Shown here: positions 7,302 through 14,567 of the stretch, one piece after another
How the letters are laid out: every line of letters starts with the position of its first letter
Position numbering within the stretch: the first letter of the stretch is position 1
From: Gammaproteobacteria bacterium
GTDB lineage: Bacteria > Pseudomonadota > Gammaproteobacteria > SZUA-229
Direction: 5' to 3'
Length of the DNA: 14,957 nucleotides
NCBI GenBank assembly: GCA_021768055.1
Contig: JAASSE010000002.1
Span: forward strand, 1-14,957
The notes under the pieces: generated by a model
Databases searched by the model: none
Seen by the model: the letters and a program-made list of their open reading frames with translations, nothing else
Told to the model about the DNA's origin: nothing
Translations under genes and position numbers: made by a program

Positions 7302-7841
7302 TTAAATATTTCCTATGCGCACATCAAGCCATGCGCAAACTTCTGTTACCAATGCGTCGCGATTATCGTGTGTAATCTCCCATAACTGGCTTGCCGGCCA
7401 GTGCTTTACCTTTTCAATCAGGCCACTGCCTTTCTTCCCCACTGTCGCGAGCAACGTTTTGTCCGAACGCAACAGCGCCTCCATATTGGTGACAAAACGC
7501 GATGCCATACATTCCATCTTGCCGATTTCATCAATGAGGTAAACATCGATGTCATTGGTGATGGCAAGGGACGTTTCAGCAAAGCGATCGATCGCGGCCA
7601 CATCGACACCGTATTTGCCAACGCTGTAGTGATGGCTGAAATCGACATGGGCAATGATGCCCTCCTCACCATTGAAGGTCACCAGGCGGAATCCCTGGCG
7701 CTGACCGGATGATCGGATTTCTTCGGTATAGAAACCACCGATGCGATGTTGTTGCAACTGTGCGGCTACTCTACGCACCAGAGTGGTTTTGCCGATGCCA
7801 GGCACACCGGTAAGCAGCAGGATATGGGATTGTTTATTCAT
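7302..7841 (-). CDS. THEP1-type nucleoside-triphosphatase
   Basis: About 179 residues from the chosen ATG (MNKQSHILLLTG). The P-loop GVPGIGKTT lies about 12-20 residues in, YLIDEIGKME is the Walker B with catalytic Glu, and TEEIRSSGQRQGF between them is typical of the THEP1 / DUF265 P-loop NTPases. These hydrolyse NTPs in vitro and have no settled role. The frame stays open to a GTG at 7904, and an ATG at 7862 has a GGGA six bases upstream. However, the stretch between 7862 and 7849 is a copy of the GGGGTCAGATCC-type repeat (read as MGSDP), so the family-like N-terminus at 7841 is preferred. It lies downstream of the 88-residue gene on the same strand and converges on the radical SAM gene. 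Confidence 0.8.
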   Translation of the reverse strand: MNKQSHILLLTGVPGIGKTTLVRRVAAQLQQHRIGGFYTEEIRSSGQRQGFRLVTFNGEEGIIAHVDFSHHYSVGKYGVDVAAIDRFAETSLAITNDIDVYLIDEIGKMECMASRFVTNMEALLRSDKTLLATVGKKGSGLIEKVKHWPASQLWEITHDNRDALVTEVCAWLDVRIGNI

Positions 7842-7848
7842 GTCAAAA

Positions 7849-7862
7849 GGATCAGACCCCAT
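7849..7862 (-). repeat. Copy of the ATGGGGTCWGATCC repeat at the start of the NTPase gene
   Basis: Read on the minus strand this is ATGGGGTCTGATCC, differing from plus-strand 6212-6225 (ATGGGGTCAGATCC) at one position. The two copies are inverted relative to each other and bracket the radical SAM and NTPase genes. It overlaps the possible upstream ATG of the NTPase reading frame and would add MGSDP to that protein if used. Confidence 0.6.
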
Positions 7863-7923
7863 AGGAATTCCCGGAGTACGCTTTGCAACATCCAGGCTGC
7901 GCACTGGCAGCTAACAATATCAC

Positions 7924-8190
7924 TCAGGTCGAGGAAAGACGGGTATCGTCCCTGGTGTCACTATCAAACAGGGTCATTTCCCAGTGGTCTTCGTCAACAG
8001 AATGACGCAGTATGTAGATACCGTTATCATCACCCCGAAGTTTGAAGTAACGATGAGTGGGATCGAGCCAGCGATCAAGTACCTCTGTAACTTCGATGCA
8101 GCGCTCACCAAGATAAAAGCGCACCGGTTCCTCCTCCGCACGGTAGCCGGCATAACACTCAACTTTCAGGTTTGAATGCTTGAACTCCAC
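7924..8190 (-). CDS. Small conserved protein of unknown function (88 residues)
   Basis: An 88-residue soluble, acidic protein with a GTG start and no signal peptide or membrane segment. The pattern ECYAGYRAEEEPVRFYLGERCIEVTEVLDRWLDP, then YFKLRGDDNGIYILRH and a final HWEMTLFD, looks like a small beta-rich domain. I recall similar short proteins as conserved hypotheticals in gammaproteobacteria, with no known function. Its start lies 8 bases after the stop of the SagB-like remnant (8198-8200), typical operon spacing, which suggests it once stood directly behind that nitroreductase gene. The THEP1-type NTPase follows on the same strand. The ribosome binding site is weak. The reading frame is likely real because of its conserved-looking composition and tight neighbours. 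Confidence 0.7.
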   Translation of the reverse strand: MEFKHSNLKVECYAGYRAEEEPVRFYLGERCIEVTEVLDRWLDPTHRYFKLRGDDNGIYILRHSVDEDHWEMTLFDSDTRDDTRLSST

Positions 8191-8197
8191 GCCAGCT

Positions 8198-8262
8198 TTA
8201 CTTTCTGCCTGCCGGCATCAACCGTACCCAATTCGAGGGACTTTGCCTGCAGAATTCCGAAA
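8198..8262 (-). pseudogene. Internally deleted 3' remnant of a SagB-like nitroreductase gene
   Basis: On the minus strand, CTGCAGGCAAAGTCC... through TTGGGTACGGT matches the intact SagB-type gene at 10232-10945 at 28 of 32 positions, encoding LQAKSLELGTV against [11 protein letters not shown]. Directly after GTV it jumps, across a short shared GTTGATG, to the gene's last codons: TTGATGCCGGCAGGCAGAAAGTAA read in segments gives LMPAGRK-stop against LMPVGHK-stop. The region between GTVDVG and LLLMPVG is missing. Upstream homology fades within a few codons (YFGI against NLFL). It is a decayed second copy of the 3' end, in the same orientation as the intact gene and on the far side of the Usp and transporter genes. 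Confidence 0.7.
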
Positions 8263-8330
8263 TAGCATAGCAATATCTTCTGAATGACAGGTGGGGGAAC
8301 CGAATAAGTGTGCCTGGCTTCATTGTGGGA

Positions 8331-8771
8331 TTATTTACGATTATGGGTTGGAATGACAAGGACCGGTACGCTGGATTTATGCAGGACGCCTTCGCTAACG
8401 CTACCCAGTAACAGCTGGTACATCATGCCTTTCCCATGTGAGCCTACAACAATCATGTCTGCATCAACATCCGATGCTTCTTGCAGGATTGTTTCGACAG
8501 TCGAACCATGCACAAGCAGCGCTGTTGCTTTCAATCCTGCATTACGCAACCGCTCTGCATAACCCTGGATTTGGCGATGTTCTTTATGAAATCTCTTTGC
8601 AAGAGATTCCCGTGCTGCCACTGGATCTATCTTGAACTCAACATAATCTGGTTCCGGGATGGCATTGTGAAGAAGCCAGATTTGAGCTGATAGTGGTTTG
8701 GCCATTTCCTCGATCTTGTCCATAATAATTTCTGTGGAATCAGAAAGGTCAAGACACACCATAATCTTCAT
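8331..8771 (-). CDS. Universal stress protein (UspA family)
   Basis: A 146-residue single-domain Usp. It starts with the family's MKIMVCLDLSDST strand-loop. Near the C-terminus it carries the ATP-binding motif G-x2-G-x9-G-S (GSHGKGMMYQLLLGS, about 113-127), followed by VSEGVLHKSSVPVLVIP, so it belongs to the nucleotide-binding branch. Usp proteins are small cytosolic dimers that bind ATP and modulate stress responses or partner transporters. A GGAGAG ribosome binding site (8777-8782) stands 5 bases before the ATG. It follows the transporter gene on the same strand with a 51-base gap; a Usp beside a membrane transporter is a common pairing in which it may sense energy state for the carrier. 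That role is inference here. Confidence 0.92.
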   Translation of the reverse strand: MKIMVCLDLSDSTEIIMDKIEEMAKPLSAQIWLLHNAIPEPDYVEFKIDPVAARESLAKRFHKEHRQIQGYAERLRNAGLKATALLVHGSTVETILQEASDVDADMIVVGSHGKGMMYQLLLGSVSEGVLHKSSVPVLVIPTHNRK

Positions 8772-8822
8772 ATGTTCTCTCCATCAATAGTGCAGCAGAT
8801 TGCCTAAAATTCGTACCAGTGC

Positions 8823-10043
8823 TTATTTCGCAGGCATGGCAAATATCACGATATATGTCAGAATGCCTGCCAATGTAGCGTAACGTGTATAATAATTTAA
8901 ACGCCTTGATCGTTTGTAATGATAACTGCTGGCAATAATGGCGACGACACACTGCAGCAGGTAATACACTGCAAATGCTCGTGAAGCAAAGGAGATGATT
9001 TCCAGCAGGTCAGCGGTCCAGACCAACATAATTGCGAGCAATGAGACTAACAGGTAACCCTTGTTGGTCGATAATTTCCCTCTACTGCTTTCACTCGCCA
9101 GGCACCCGGCGCCAACAGTATCAGCCACGGCAGCACTAAACTGACTCATGACTGCTGCCACGATCAGCATTAAGGGCAGAACCGCAGCTGCAAGGCCAGT
9201 TGCGGCAACGATTTCAGCGATCTGAATGTTTGCTAGATCGAGGGTCTGTACAATCGGCAGCAAGGCAATCACAGAAACTATGTAAAGCGCACCAGAAATC
9301 AGCTGAGCTCTACGCATGGTTTGCACGCGTATCTTTGCGCTGTATTTTTCACCAAGAAAACGTGATGTTTCAAAGCCTTGAACGACCAGCAAGATGCCGG
9401 ACAGAATACACACCTTTGTTATCCAGTCCCTGTCTTTGACGTCCAGGATTAACTGTTGATCAGTCGCAATAAAGTTATAGTCGTATACAAGAATCCCGAT
9501 TAACAGTGCTGCAACAATTGATAGCTGCAATGACATTGAATATGCTTCAAGCTTCTCGAGTCCACCCAGTCCACGAAAAAATCCGGTAGTTGCGATAAAG
9601 ACAATGATGGTGGTTGTGAGAGCTCTTTCCAGGTTGGGCGATTCGCTAAACCCTATGTACGTAAGAAAGAATGACGATAACAGTGAAAGATAGAATGCCA
9701 CGGCTGTTACGTAGGCGAATGATAACGCGGCATTGGCAATTAGATCGATTTTGTATATTACAGGATGTGTTTTGCTATCATGCAGCAACGGCTCGGCATG
9801 AATAATGTTGAACCTGATTACATTGCCGATGGCATAGGCAAGTACAACGATGACCGTGACCGCAAGCGGAGAATAGACGCCGACTACGCTTGCAAGCAAT
9901 GGCGCTATGATCAGAAAGCCACTGCCAATTATGGAGGAAAGTGGCGTGAGCGTGGCTTGCCAGGATTTGCTTTGGGTTAAACGGGGCTGAAACATTAACA
10001 GCAATACAACCGCGGAAATAAGCACGAGGATTACATTCAGCAT
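8823..10043 (-). CDS. APC-superfamily-like membrane transporter
   Basis: A 406-residue, strongly hydrophobic protein with roughly 11-12 predicted membrane helices spread along its length. The segment SSIIGSGFLIIAPLL (about 36-50) resembles the unwound first core helix (G-S-G motif) of APC/LeuT-fold amino-acid carriers, and GFFRGLGGLEKLEAYSMSLQ and QGFETSRFLGEKYS are typical inter-helix segments. No substrate can be assigned. It is followed by the UspA gene and preceded by a 188-base gap to the SagB-type gene, so it probably has its own promoter. The pair is bracketed by the SagB-type gene and a remnant of that gene's 3' end, which marks it as an insertion. The start ATG is followed by a normal hydrophobic first helix; the ribosome binding site is weak. 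Confidence 0.8.
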   Translation of the reverse strand: MLNVILVLISAVVLLLMFQPRLTQSKSWQATLTPLSSIIGSGFLIIAPLLASVVGVYSPLAVTVIVVLAYAIGNVIRFNIIHAEPLLHDSKTHPVIYKIDLIANAALSFAYVTAVAFYLSLLSSFFLTYIGFSESPNLERALTTTIIVFIATTGFFRGLGGLEKLEAYSMSLQLSIVAALLIGILVYDYNFIATDQQLILDVKDRDWITKVCILSGILLVVQGFETSRFLGEKYSAKIRVQTMRRAQLISGALYIVSVIALLPIVQTLDLANIQIAEIVAATGLAAAVLPLMLIVAAVMSQFSAAVADTVGAGCLASESSRGKLSTNKGYLLVSLLAIMLVWTADLLEIISFASRAFAVYYLLQCVVAIIASSYHYKRSRRLNYYTRYATLAGILTYIVIFAMPAK

Positions 10044-10231
10044 TACTTAGACCCGCTGTTGCATGTTCTGTTAATTTTTAGCCTCAGCAATCATTCTGCT
10101 AGAAGGCGCCATGCTACCACTAGTAGACATTGGCAACCATGTATTAGGTCAAGATTGAAGCTAAAAATCTGCTTACGGTCGATAGTAAATGTTAAGCATT
10201 GCCAGGAGTTTGTGTGGCAATTGAGTCGATA

Positions 10232-10945
10232 TTACTTGTGGCCTACCGGCATCAACAACAGCGGTTCAAAGTCATCCGGCAATTGCAACACTTCCGCGAC
10301 CGCATCATCACTAAAGGCGCCGACATCTACCGTACCCAATCCCATGGACTCTGCCTGCAGAAACAGGTTCTGGGCAGCATGGCCCACTTCGATATGCACA
10401 TAGCGTTTGCCCCTTTTGCCGTATTTCTTCATCGTGCGCTCATACACGGCAGTAAACACAACAACGGCGGGCGCTTCCTGCACGCATTCCTGTAACCATG
10501 CCGCCTGGCACAATTCGACCTGTACATCATCAAGGTGCGTGCTCAAGAGTCGATGGCGCCTGGGATCATAGTGGTAGACACCTCTCGCGAGACCGTCCAC
10601 ACGGTTGGCGACAACATAAAGTTCCAGCGGATACAAAGCTCCCGCCGATGGTGCGGTGCGAAAGCCGCGTGAATGTGTAATACCCTGTGCGGCCCATAAC
10701 AATTGGCCAATCTCGGCTAACTCAAGTGCGGTATCCTGATAGTCACGTGTAGAACGGCGTTGCGCCATCAACTGCTCGACAGAAGACGGGCCCGTCAGTG
10801 CAGGTTTGGGTAGTGCGACAGTTTCACCCGCTTGTGCCATGACACCTCCCGGTATGAGACAGAGCAGTAGTATCCAACTATATGACCGCAGCAACATCAT
10901 GTCTAACCCTGCTGACAACAAACCATGGTGTGTGATTTCTTTCAT
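10232..10945 (-). CDS. Exported SagB/ThcOx-type nitroreductase-fold dehydrogenase
   Basis: A 237-residue flavin (FMN) nitroreductase-fold protein of the SagB-type group. Motifs are RRSTRDY (about 63-69, FMN phosphate contact), [13 protein letters not shown] (about 98-110) and [10 protein letters not shown] (about 202-211), ending LMPVGHK. Residues about 17-38 form a signal peptide ([22 protein letters not shown]), unusual for an FMN enzyme. The first ATG is supported by GGGAG seven bases upstream and by the ATGA overlap with the kbl stop (10942-10945); the ATGs about 15 codons later would give a more usual signal peptide. SagB proteins in bacteriocin clusters oxidise azolines, but no YcaO, precursor peptide or transporter is here, so the substrate is unknown. 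It is the last gene of the tdh-kbl run. Confidence 0.85.
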   Translation of the reverse strand: MKEITHHGLLSAGLDMMLLRSYSWILLLCLIPGGVMAQAGETVALPKPALTGPSSVEQLMAQRRSTRDYQDTALELAEIGQLLWAAQGITHSRGFRTAPSAGALYPLELYVVANRVDGLARGVYHYDPRRHRLLSTHLDDVQVELCQAAWLQECVQEAPAVVVFTAVYERTMKKYGKRGKRYVHIEVGHAAQNLFLQAESMGLGTVDVGAFSDDAVAEVLQLPDDFEPLLLMPVGHK

Positions 10946-12129
10946 TTCAAAACTCCCAGCTCTGTCGCTACTTGTGTAAACGCCTCCACCGCCTTGTCGA
11001 GGTGCTCACGGGTATGGGCCGCGGAAATCTGCACGCGGATACGGGCCTGGTCTTTGGGTACCACCGGGTAGGAAAAACCAATCACGTAAATGCCCTGCTC
11101 CAGTAACCTGCTCGCCATGGTCTTTGCCAGCACGGCATCGTACAGCATGATCGGCACGATTGGATGATCACCCGGCTTGAGCTCAAAGCCGTTCGCGGTC
11201 ATCGCCTCGCGAAAGTAACGCGTGTTGGCGTGTAGCCGGTCTCGTAATTCGGTAGAGGCAGACAGCAGTTCAAACGCCTTGATACCGGCAGCAGCCAGTG
11301 CCGGCATCATGGTGTTGGAGAACAAGTATGGCCGTGAACGCTGGCGCAGCAGATCAACGATCTCCCTGCTCGCGGCGGTATAACCACCGGAACCACCGCC
11401 CATCGCTTTGCCCAGTGTCGAGGTATAGATATCGATGTGTTCCATGACGTCGTGATATTCCGCCGAGCCGCGCCCGCTTGCACCAATAAAGCCAGTGGCA
11501 TGCGAATCATCCACCATCACCAGCGCCTGGTACTTGCCGGCAAGTTCGACAATGACATCGAGCCTGGCAATGTCGCCATCCATGCTGAATACACCGTCGG
11601 TAGCAATCAACCGGGTACGGCACGACTGTGCCTGCTTTAACTGTTCTTCAAGGTCGGCCATATCCGCATGTGCATAACGAAAACGTTTGGCCTTGCACAG
11701 GCGCACACCATCGATAATGGAAGCATGGTTCAATGCATCACTGATAATGGCATCGTTTTCATCCAGCAAAGTTTCGAACAGGCCGGTGTTGGCATCAAAA
11801 CACGAGGTGTAGAGAATCGCATCTTCGGTACCGAGAAAATCGGCAATGGTCTGCTCCAGTTGTTTGTGCAAATCCTGCGTGCCGCAGATAAAGCGCACTG
11901 ATGCCATACCGAAACCATGATCCTGCAGCGCCTGCATCGCGGCAGCGACAATGTCTTTATGGTTGGCCAGGCCCAGGTAGTTGTTGGCGCAAAAGTTGAG
12001 CACCTGGCCGGCTTCCTCGGTACTGATCTCAACTCCCTGGGGTGTAGTGATCACGCGCTCGTCTTTATACAGCCCCTGCTCCTGAATGGCTGCAACTTCA
12101 TCTGCATAACGTTGACTCAGTTTCGTCAT
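10942..12129 (-). CDS. kbl: 2-amino-3-ketobutyrate CoA ligase (glycine C-acetyltransferase)
   Basis: A 395-residue PLP enzyme of the alpha-oxoamine synthase family, close to the length of E. coli Kbl (398). It cleaves 2-amino-3-ketobutyrate with CoA to glycine and acetyl-CoA, the second step of threonine breakdown after Tdh. Visible are [13 protein letters not shown] (about 45-57), [21 protein letters not shown] (two-part: [16 protein letters not shown]), VDDSHATGF, and the PLP-lysine motif [14 protein letters not shown] (about 236-249). The start ATG (12127-12129) lies 3 bases from the TTAG flank of the mobile element at 12137-12378, so the native ribosome binding site has been displaced; a GGG at the element's tip is the best remaining candidate. 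The stop overlaps the SagB-type start. Confidence 0.96.
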   Translation of the reverse strand: MTKLSQRYADEVAAIQEQGLYKDERVITTPQGVEISTEEAGQVLNFCANNYLGLANHKDIVAAAMQALQDHGFGMASVRFICGTQDLHKQLEQTIADFLGTEDAILYTSCFDANTGLFETLLDENDAIISDALNHASIIDGVRLCKAKRFRYAHADMADLEEQLKQAQSCRTRLIATDGVFSMDGDIARLDVIVELAGKYQALVMVDDSHATGFIGASGRGSAEYHDVMEHIDIYTSTLGKAMGGGSGGYTAASREIVDLLRQRSRPYLFSNTMMPALAAAGIKAFELLSASTELRDRLHANTRYFREAMTANGFELKPGDHPIVPIMLYDAVLAKTMASRLLEQGIYVIGFSYPVVPKDQARIRVQISAAHTREHLDKAVEAFTQVATELGVLK

Positions 12130-12136
12130 GGCTTAG

Positions 12137-12378
12137 CCCGTATATTGCATGAGAATGCAGAATTTTGGGGGAATTTCAGTGAGTCAATTTGTTCGATTGG
12201 CTGAAAAGCATAGTCATAGCTATGGTTACAGGCCAATCGGGCAAAGTGGCCGCTGAAATTTTTCCAAAAACTGCATAGCGTTGTTGGATACATAATGTAC
12301 TTTTCTAAATATACGAAAAATTTCAATCCCGTTCATGTGCTTAAGTGGATTTGTGAGCGTTCTCATGCAATATGCGGG
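12137..12378. mobile_element. 242-bp miniature inverted-repeat element between tdh and kbl
   Basis: The ends are inverted repeats matching at 18 of 19 positions: CCCGTATATTGCATGAGAA at 12137-12155 and TTCTCATGCAATATGCGGG at 12360-12378. Immediately outside lie TTAG (12133-12136) and TTAA (12379-12382), a likely 4-base target duplication with one change. Inside is a large imperfect palindrome (12155-12276). No transposase reading frame of useful length exists, so this is a non-autonomous element. A CCC terminus with a TTAA target recalls piggyBac-like and some IS1380-like elements, but the family is not assignable here. The TAA stop of tdh is formed within the right-hand TTAA, and the kbl ATG lies 3 bases beyond the left-hand TTAG. 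Removing the element and one target copy gives GGGAGGTTTAAGCCATG, a well-formed coupled tdh-kbl junction. Confidence 0.78.
12155..12276. repeat. Nested imperfect palindrome inside the mobile element
   Basis: Outer arms 12155-12179 and 12253-12276 pair (ATGCAG / CTGCAT and AATTTCAG / CTGAAATT, with small bulges in the A/T and G/C tracts between). Inner arms TTGTTCGATTGGC (12189-12201) and GCCAATCGGGCAA (12232-12244) pair with two mismatches. The centre holds CATAGCTATG (12215-12224). A transcript running from tdh into kbl could fold this into a long stem ending near the kbl start. Confidence 0.75.
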
Positions 12379-13416
12379 TTAAACCTCCCAGTCCAGGATA
12401 ACTTTGCCGCATTCACCCGAATGCACCACTTCAAACGCCTGCTCGAAATCATTGACCGAGAAGCGATGCGTAATGATAGGTGAAATATCAAGACCACTGC
12501 GCAGCAGCTGTGTCATCTTGTACCAGGTCTCGAAAACCTCGCGGCCATAGACACCTTTTAAATGCAGGCCCTTGAAGATAACCGTATCCCAGTTGATCTC
12601 GGTTTGCGGTGGCAGAAAACCGAGCAATGCCACATAGCCACCGTGATACATCGCATCGAGCAGATCGATAAACGCATCCGGGCTCCCTGACATCTCCAGG
12701 CCGATATCAAAACCGTTGGGCATGTTCAGTTCCTGCATAATGTCTTTTGGGCTTTTATCCAACGCATTCACGGTATATTCAATTCCGAGCTTGCGCGCCA
12801 GTTCAAGACGGTAAGGATTGATATCGCTGATCACCACGTGGCGTGCACCGATGAAGCGGCACACCGCAGCGGCCATGATGCCGATCGGTCCCGCGCCGGT
12901 AACGAGCACATCTTCACCGATCACGTTAAATGACAGTGCGCAATGCACCGCATTGCCGAAGGGATCGAGAATCGCGGCGATGTCCGAAGTGATGTCATCA
13001 TGCACCGGCCACAGGTTGCCGGCCGGCATCACCAGGTACTCGGCAAAGGCGCCGTCACGACCGCCGCCGATGCCAATAGCTTCGGCACACAGGTGTCGTT
13101 TGCCGGCACGGCAGTTGCGGCAATGCCCGCAGGTGATATGACCTTCAGCGGTGACGCGATCTCCCACCTTGTAACCGGTCACCCCGGGTCCGAGATCGAC
13201 GATTTCACCGACAAATTCATGGCCGATGATGCGCGGTGTCTGGATATTGCGCTGCGCCCAGTCGTCCCAGTTGTAAATATGTGCATCCGTACCGCAGATA
13301 CCCGTCTTGAGAATACGAATCAATACCTCGTTAGTGCCGGCTTCGGGTACAGGCACATGCTCCAGCCAGATGCCGGGTTCGTTGCGGGACTTTACCAATG
13401 CCTTCATGGTTTCCAC
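12379..13416 (-). CDS. tdh: L-threonine 3-dehydrogenase
   Basis: A 345-residue zinc- and NAD-dependent medium-chain dehydrogenase that oxidises threonine to 2-amino-3-ketobutyrate, supplying Kbl. It follows E. coli Tdh almost segment for segment: [15 protein letters not shown] (catalytic zinc Cys), GHEFVGE, the structural zinc site [33 protein letters not shown] for NAD, and the C-terminal [12 protein letters not shown] and [14 protein letters not shown] segments. The GTG at 13416 has AAAGGA 8 bases upstream; an ATG three codons in (13407) matches the usual MKAL start and is equally possible. The upstream ABC ATPase stop is 17 bases away. The last codons (TGG GAG GTT TAA) contain GGGAGGT, which would have been the ribosome binding site of kbl before the mobile element separated them. 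Confidence 0.97.
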   Translation of the reverse strand: METMKALVKSRNEPGIWLEHVPVPEAGTNEVLIRILKTGICGTDAHIYNWDDWAQRNIQTPRIIGHEFVGEIVDLGPGVTGYKVGDRVTAEGHITCGHCRNCRAGKRHLCAEAIGIGGGRDGAFAEYLVMPAGNLWPVHDDITSDIAAILDPFGNAVHCALSFNVIGEDVLVTGAGPIGIMAAAVCRFIGARHVVISDINPYRLELARKLGIEYTVNALDKSPKDIMQELNMPNGFDIGLEMSGSPDAFIDLLDAMYHGGYVALLGFLPPQTEINWDTVIFKGLHLKGVYGREVFETWYKMTQLLRSGLDISPIITHRFSVNDFEQAFEVVHSGECGKVILDWEV

Positions 13417-13433
13417 GTACGTGTTCCTTTGAT

Positions 13434-14558
13434 TTAAATTTGAATAATACTTCCTTCTTTATCAAACAGGAAAATTGAATCCGGATTGATATAAAACGTT
13501 TCAACAGCACCATACGTGTGCTCGAGCTTGTCTGAAACACGTGCAATATATACATTGTTCGAATGGTCATCACCTGTTTCAGGAAACCGGAAATAGACCA
13601 GGGATTCATGCCCGAGAAACTCGACGGATACTGTTTTTACCTCGATACTGATGCTGTTTTCCAGCTGCGACGTGAACATGGCTTCAGGTCTCAGGCCGAC
13701 ATAAATATTTTCATTGATGTATTGCGAAAGTTTCTCATCAGCATGTCGCGATGAAGGTGGCAGCCTTACCATCTGCTTGCCGATAGCGACACTAATCCCG
13801 TTGTCTTCCTGTTTCAGCAATACTGAAGGTATGATGTTCATGCCCGGGCTGCCGATAAACTTCGCAACAAAAACGTTATGCGGTTGCTCGTAAAGCTGGT
13901 TTGGCGTGCCGACCTGTTGGATTTCGCCCGCGTTCATAACCGCCACCCTGTCACCGAGAGTCATCGCCTCCACCTGGTCATGGGTAACATACAGGGTGGT
14001 TTTATGCAGTCGTTGTTGTAACTGTGAAATATCCGCCCTTATCTGCGAGCGCAACTTTGCATCCAGGTTTGACAAGGGCTCGTCAAGTAAAAACACGCTC
14101 GGATCGCGAACCAGGGCACGTCCCATGGCCACACGTTGACGTTGTCCGCCGGATAACTGCTTTGGCTTGCGCTCGAGCAATTCAGACAAATCAAGAATGT
14201 CTGCAATGTGGGTAACCTTCTGTTTTATTGAATCAGCATGTTCGTGTGCCATGCGCAACGGAAATTCAAGGTTGGAGCGTACACTCATGTGTGGGTACAG
14301 CGCATAGTTTTGGAATACCATGGCAATATTGCGCTGCTGAGGCGTTTGCTCGTTAACACGTTTGCTGTCAATCAATATGTCACCTGAAGTGACCTGTTCC
14401 AGGCCGGCAAGAAGACGCAGCGCCGTGGATTTGCCGCAACCGGATGGGCCTACCAGTACAACCAGTTCGCCGTCATCTACGGTCAGGCTGAAATTCTGCA
14501 GCGCCAGCGTGTCTTCATCAAACCGCTTGCTCACATGATCGAATTCAACCCTGGCCAT
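13434..14558 (-). CDS. MalK/UgpC-type sugar ABC transporter ATPase
   Basis: A 374-residue import ATPase of the carbohydrate uptake class. It has Walker [10 protein letters not shown] (37-45), the Q-loop [13 protein letters not shown] (about 79-91), signature QLSGGQRQR (about 133-141), Walker [17 protein letters not shown] (about 154-169) and H-loop YVTHDQ. The C-terminal part, about 240-374, is a TOBE/OB regulatory domain containing the class-typical YVGLRPEAM. The permease gene ends 9 bases upstream on the same strand, and tdh starts 17 bases downstream. These ATPases are often shared between sugar systems. The substrate cannot be read from the ATPase; maltose-, glycerol-3-phosphate- or other glycoside-type systems are all possible. 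Confidence 0.93.
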   Translation of the reverse strand: MARVEFDHVSKRFDEDTLALQNFSLTVDDGELVVLVGPSGCGKSTALRLLAGLEQVTSGDILIDSKRVNEQTPQQRNIAMVFQNYALYPHMSVRSNLEFPLRMAHEHADSIKQKVTHIADILDLSELLERKPKQLSGGQRQRVAMGRALVRDPSVFLLDEPLSNLDAKLRSQIRADISQLQQRLHKTTLYVTHDQVEAMTLGDRVAVMNAGEIQQVGTPNQLYEQPHNVFVAKFIGSPGMNIIPSVLLKQEDNGISVAIGKQMVRLPPSSRHADEKLSQYINENIYVGLRPEAMFTSQLENSISIEVKTVSVEFLGHESLVYFRFPETGDDHSNNVYIARVSDKLEHTYGAVETFYINPDSIFLFDKEGSIIQI

Positions 14559-14567
14559 CGTTCTGCC

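Noticed and set aside
10044..10231. TTTTTAGC (10075-10082) and GCTAAAAA (10160-10167) as a regulatory inverted repeat in the 188-base gap
   Set aside because: Only 8 bases pair across 77 bases and there is no other structure; the gap otherwise shows nothing I can support beyond a probable promoter for the transporter.
10232..10945. SagB-like gene as part of a thiazole/oxazole-modified peptide cluster
   Set aside because: No YcaO-like protein, precursor peptide or dedicated exporter is present, and the protein has a signal peptide.
12126..12326. 66-residue minus-strand reading frame inside the mobile element
   Set aside because: It runs through the palindrome, has no ribosome binding site or recognisable domain, and is a by-product of the element's sequence.
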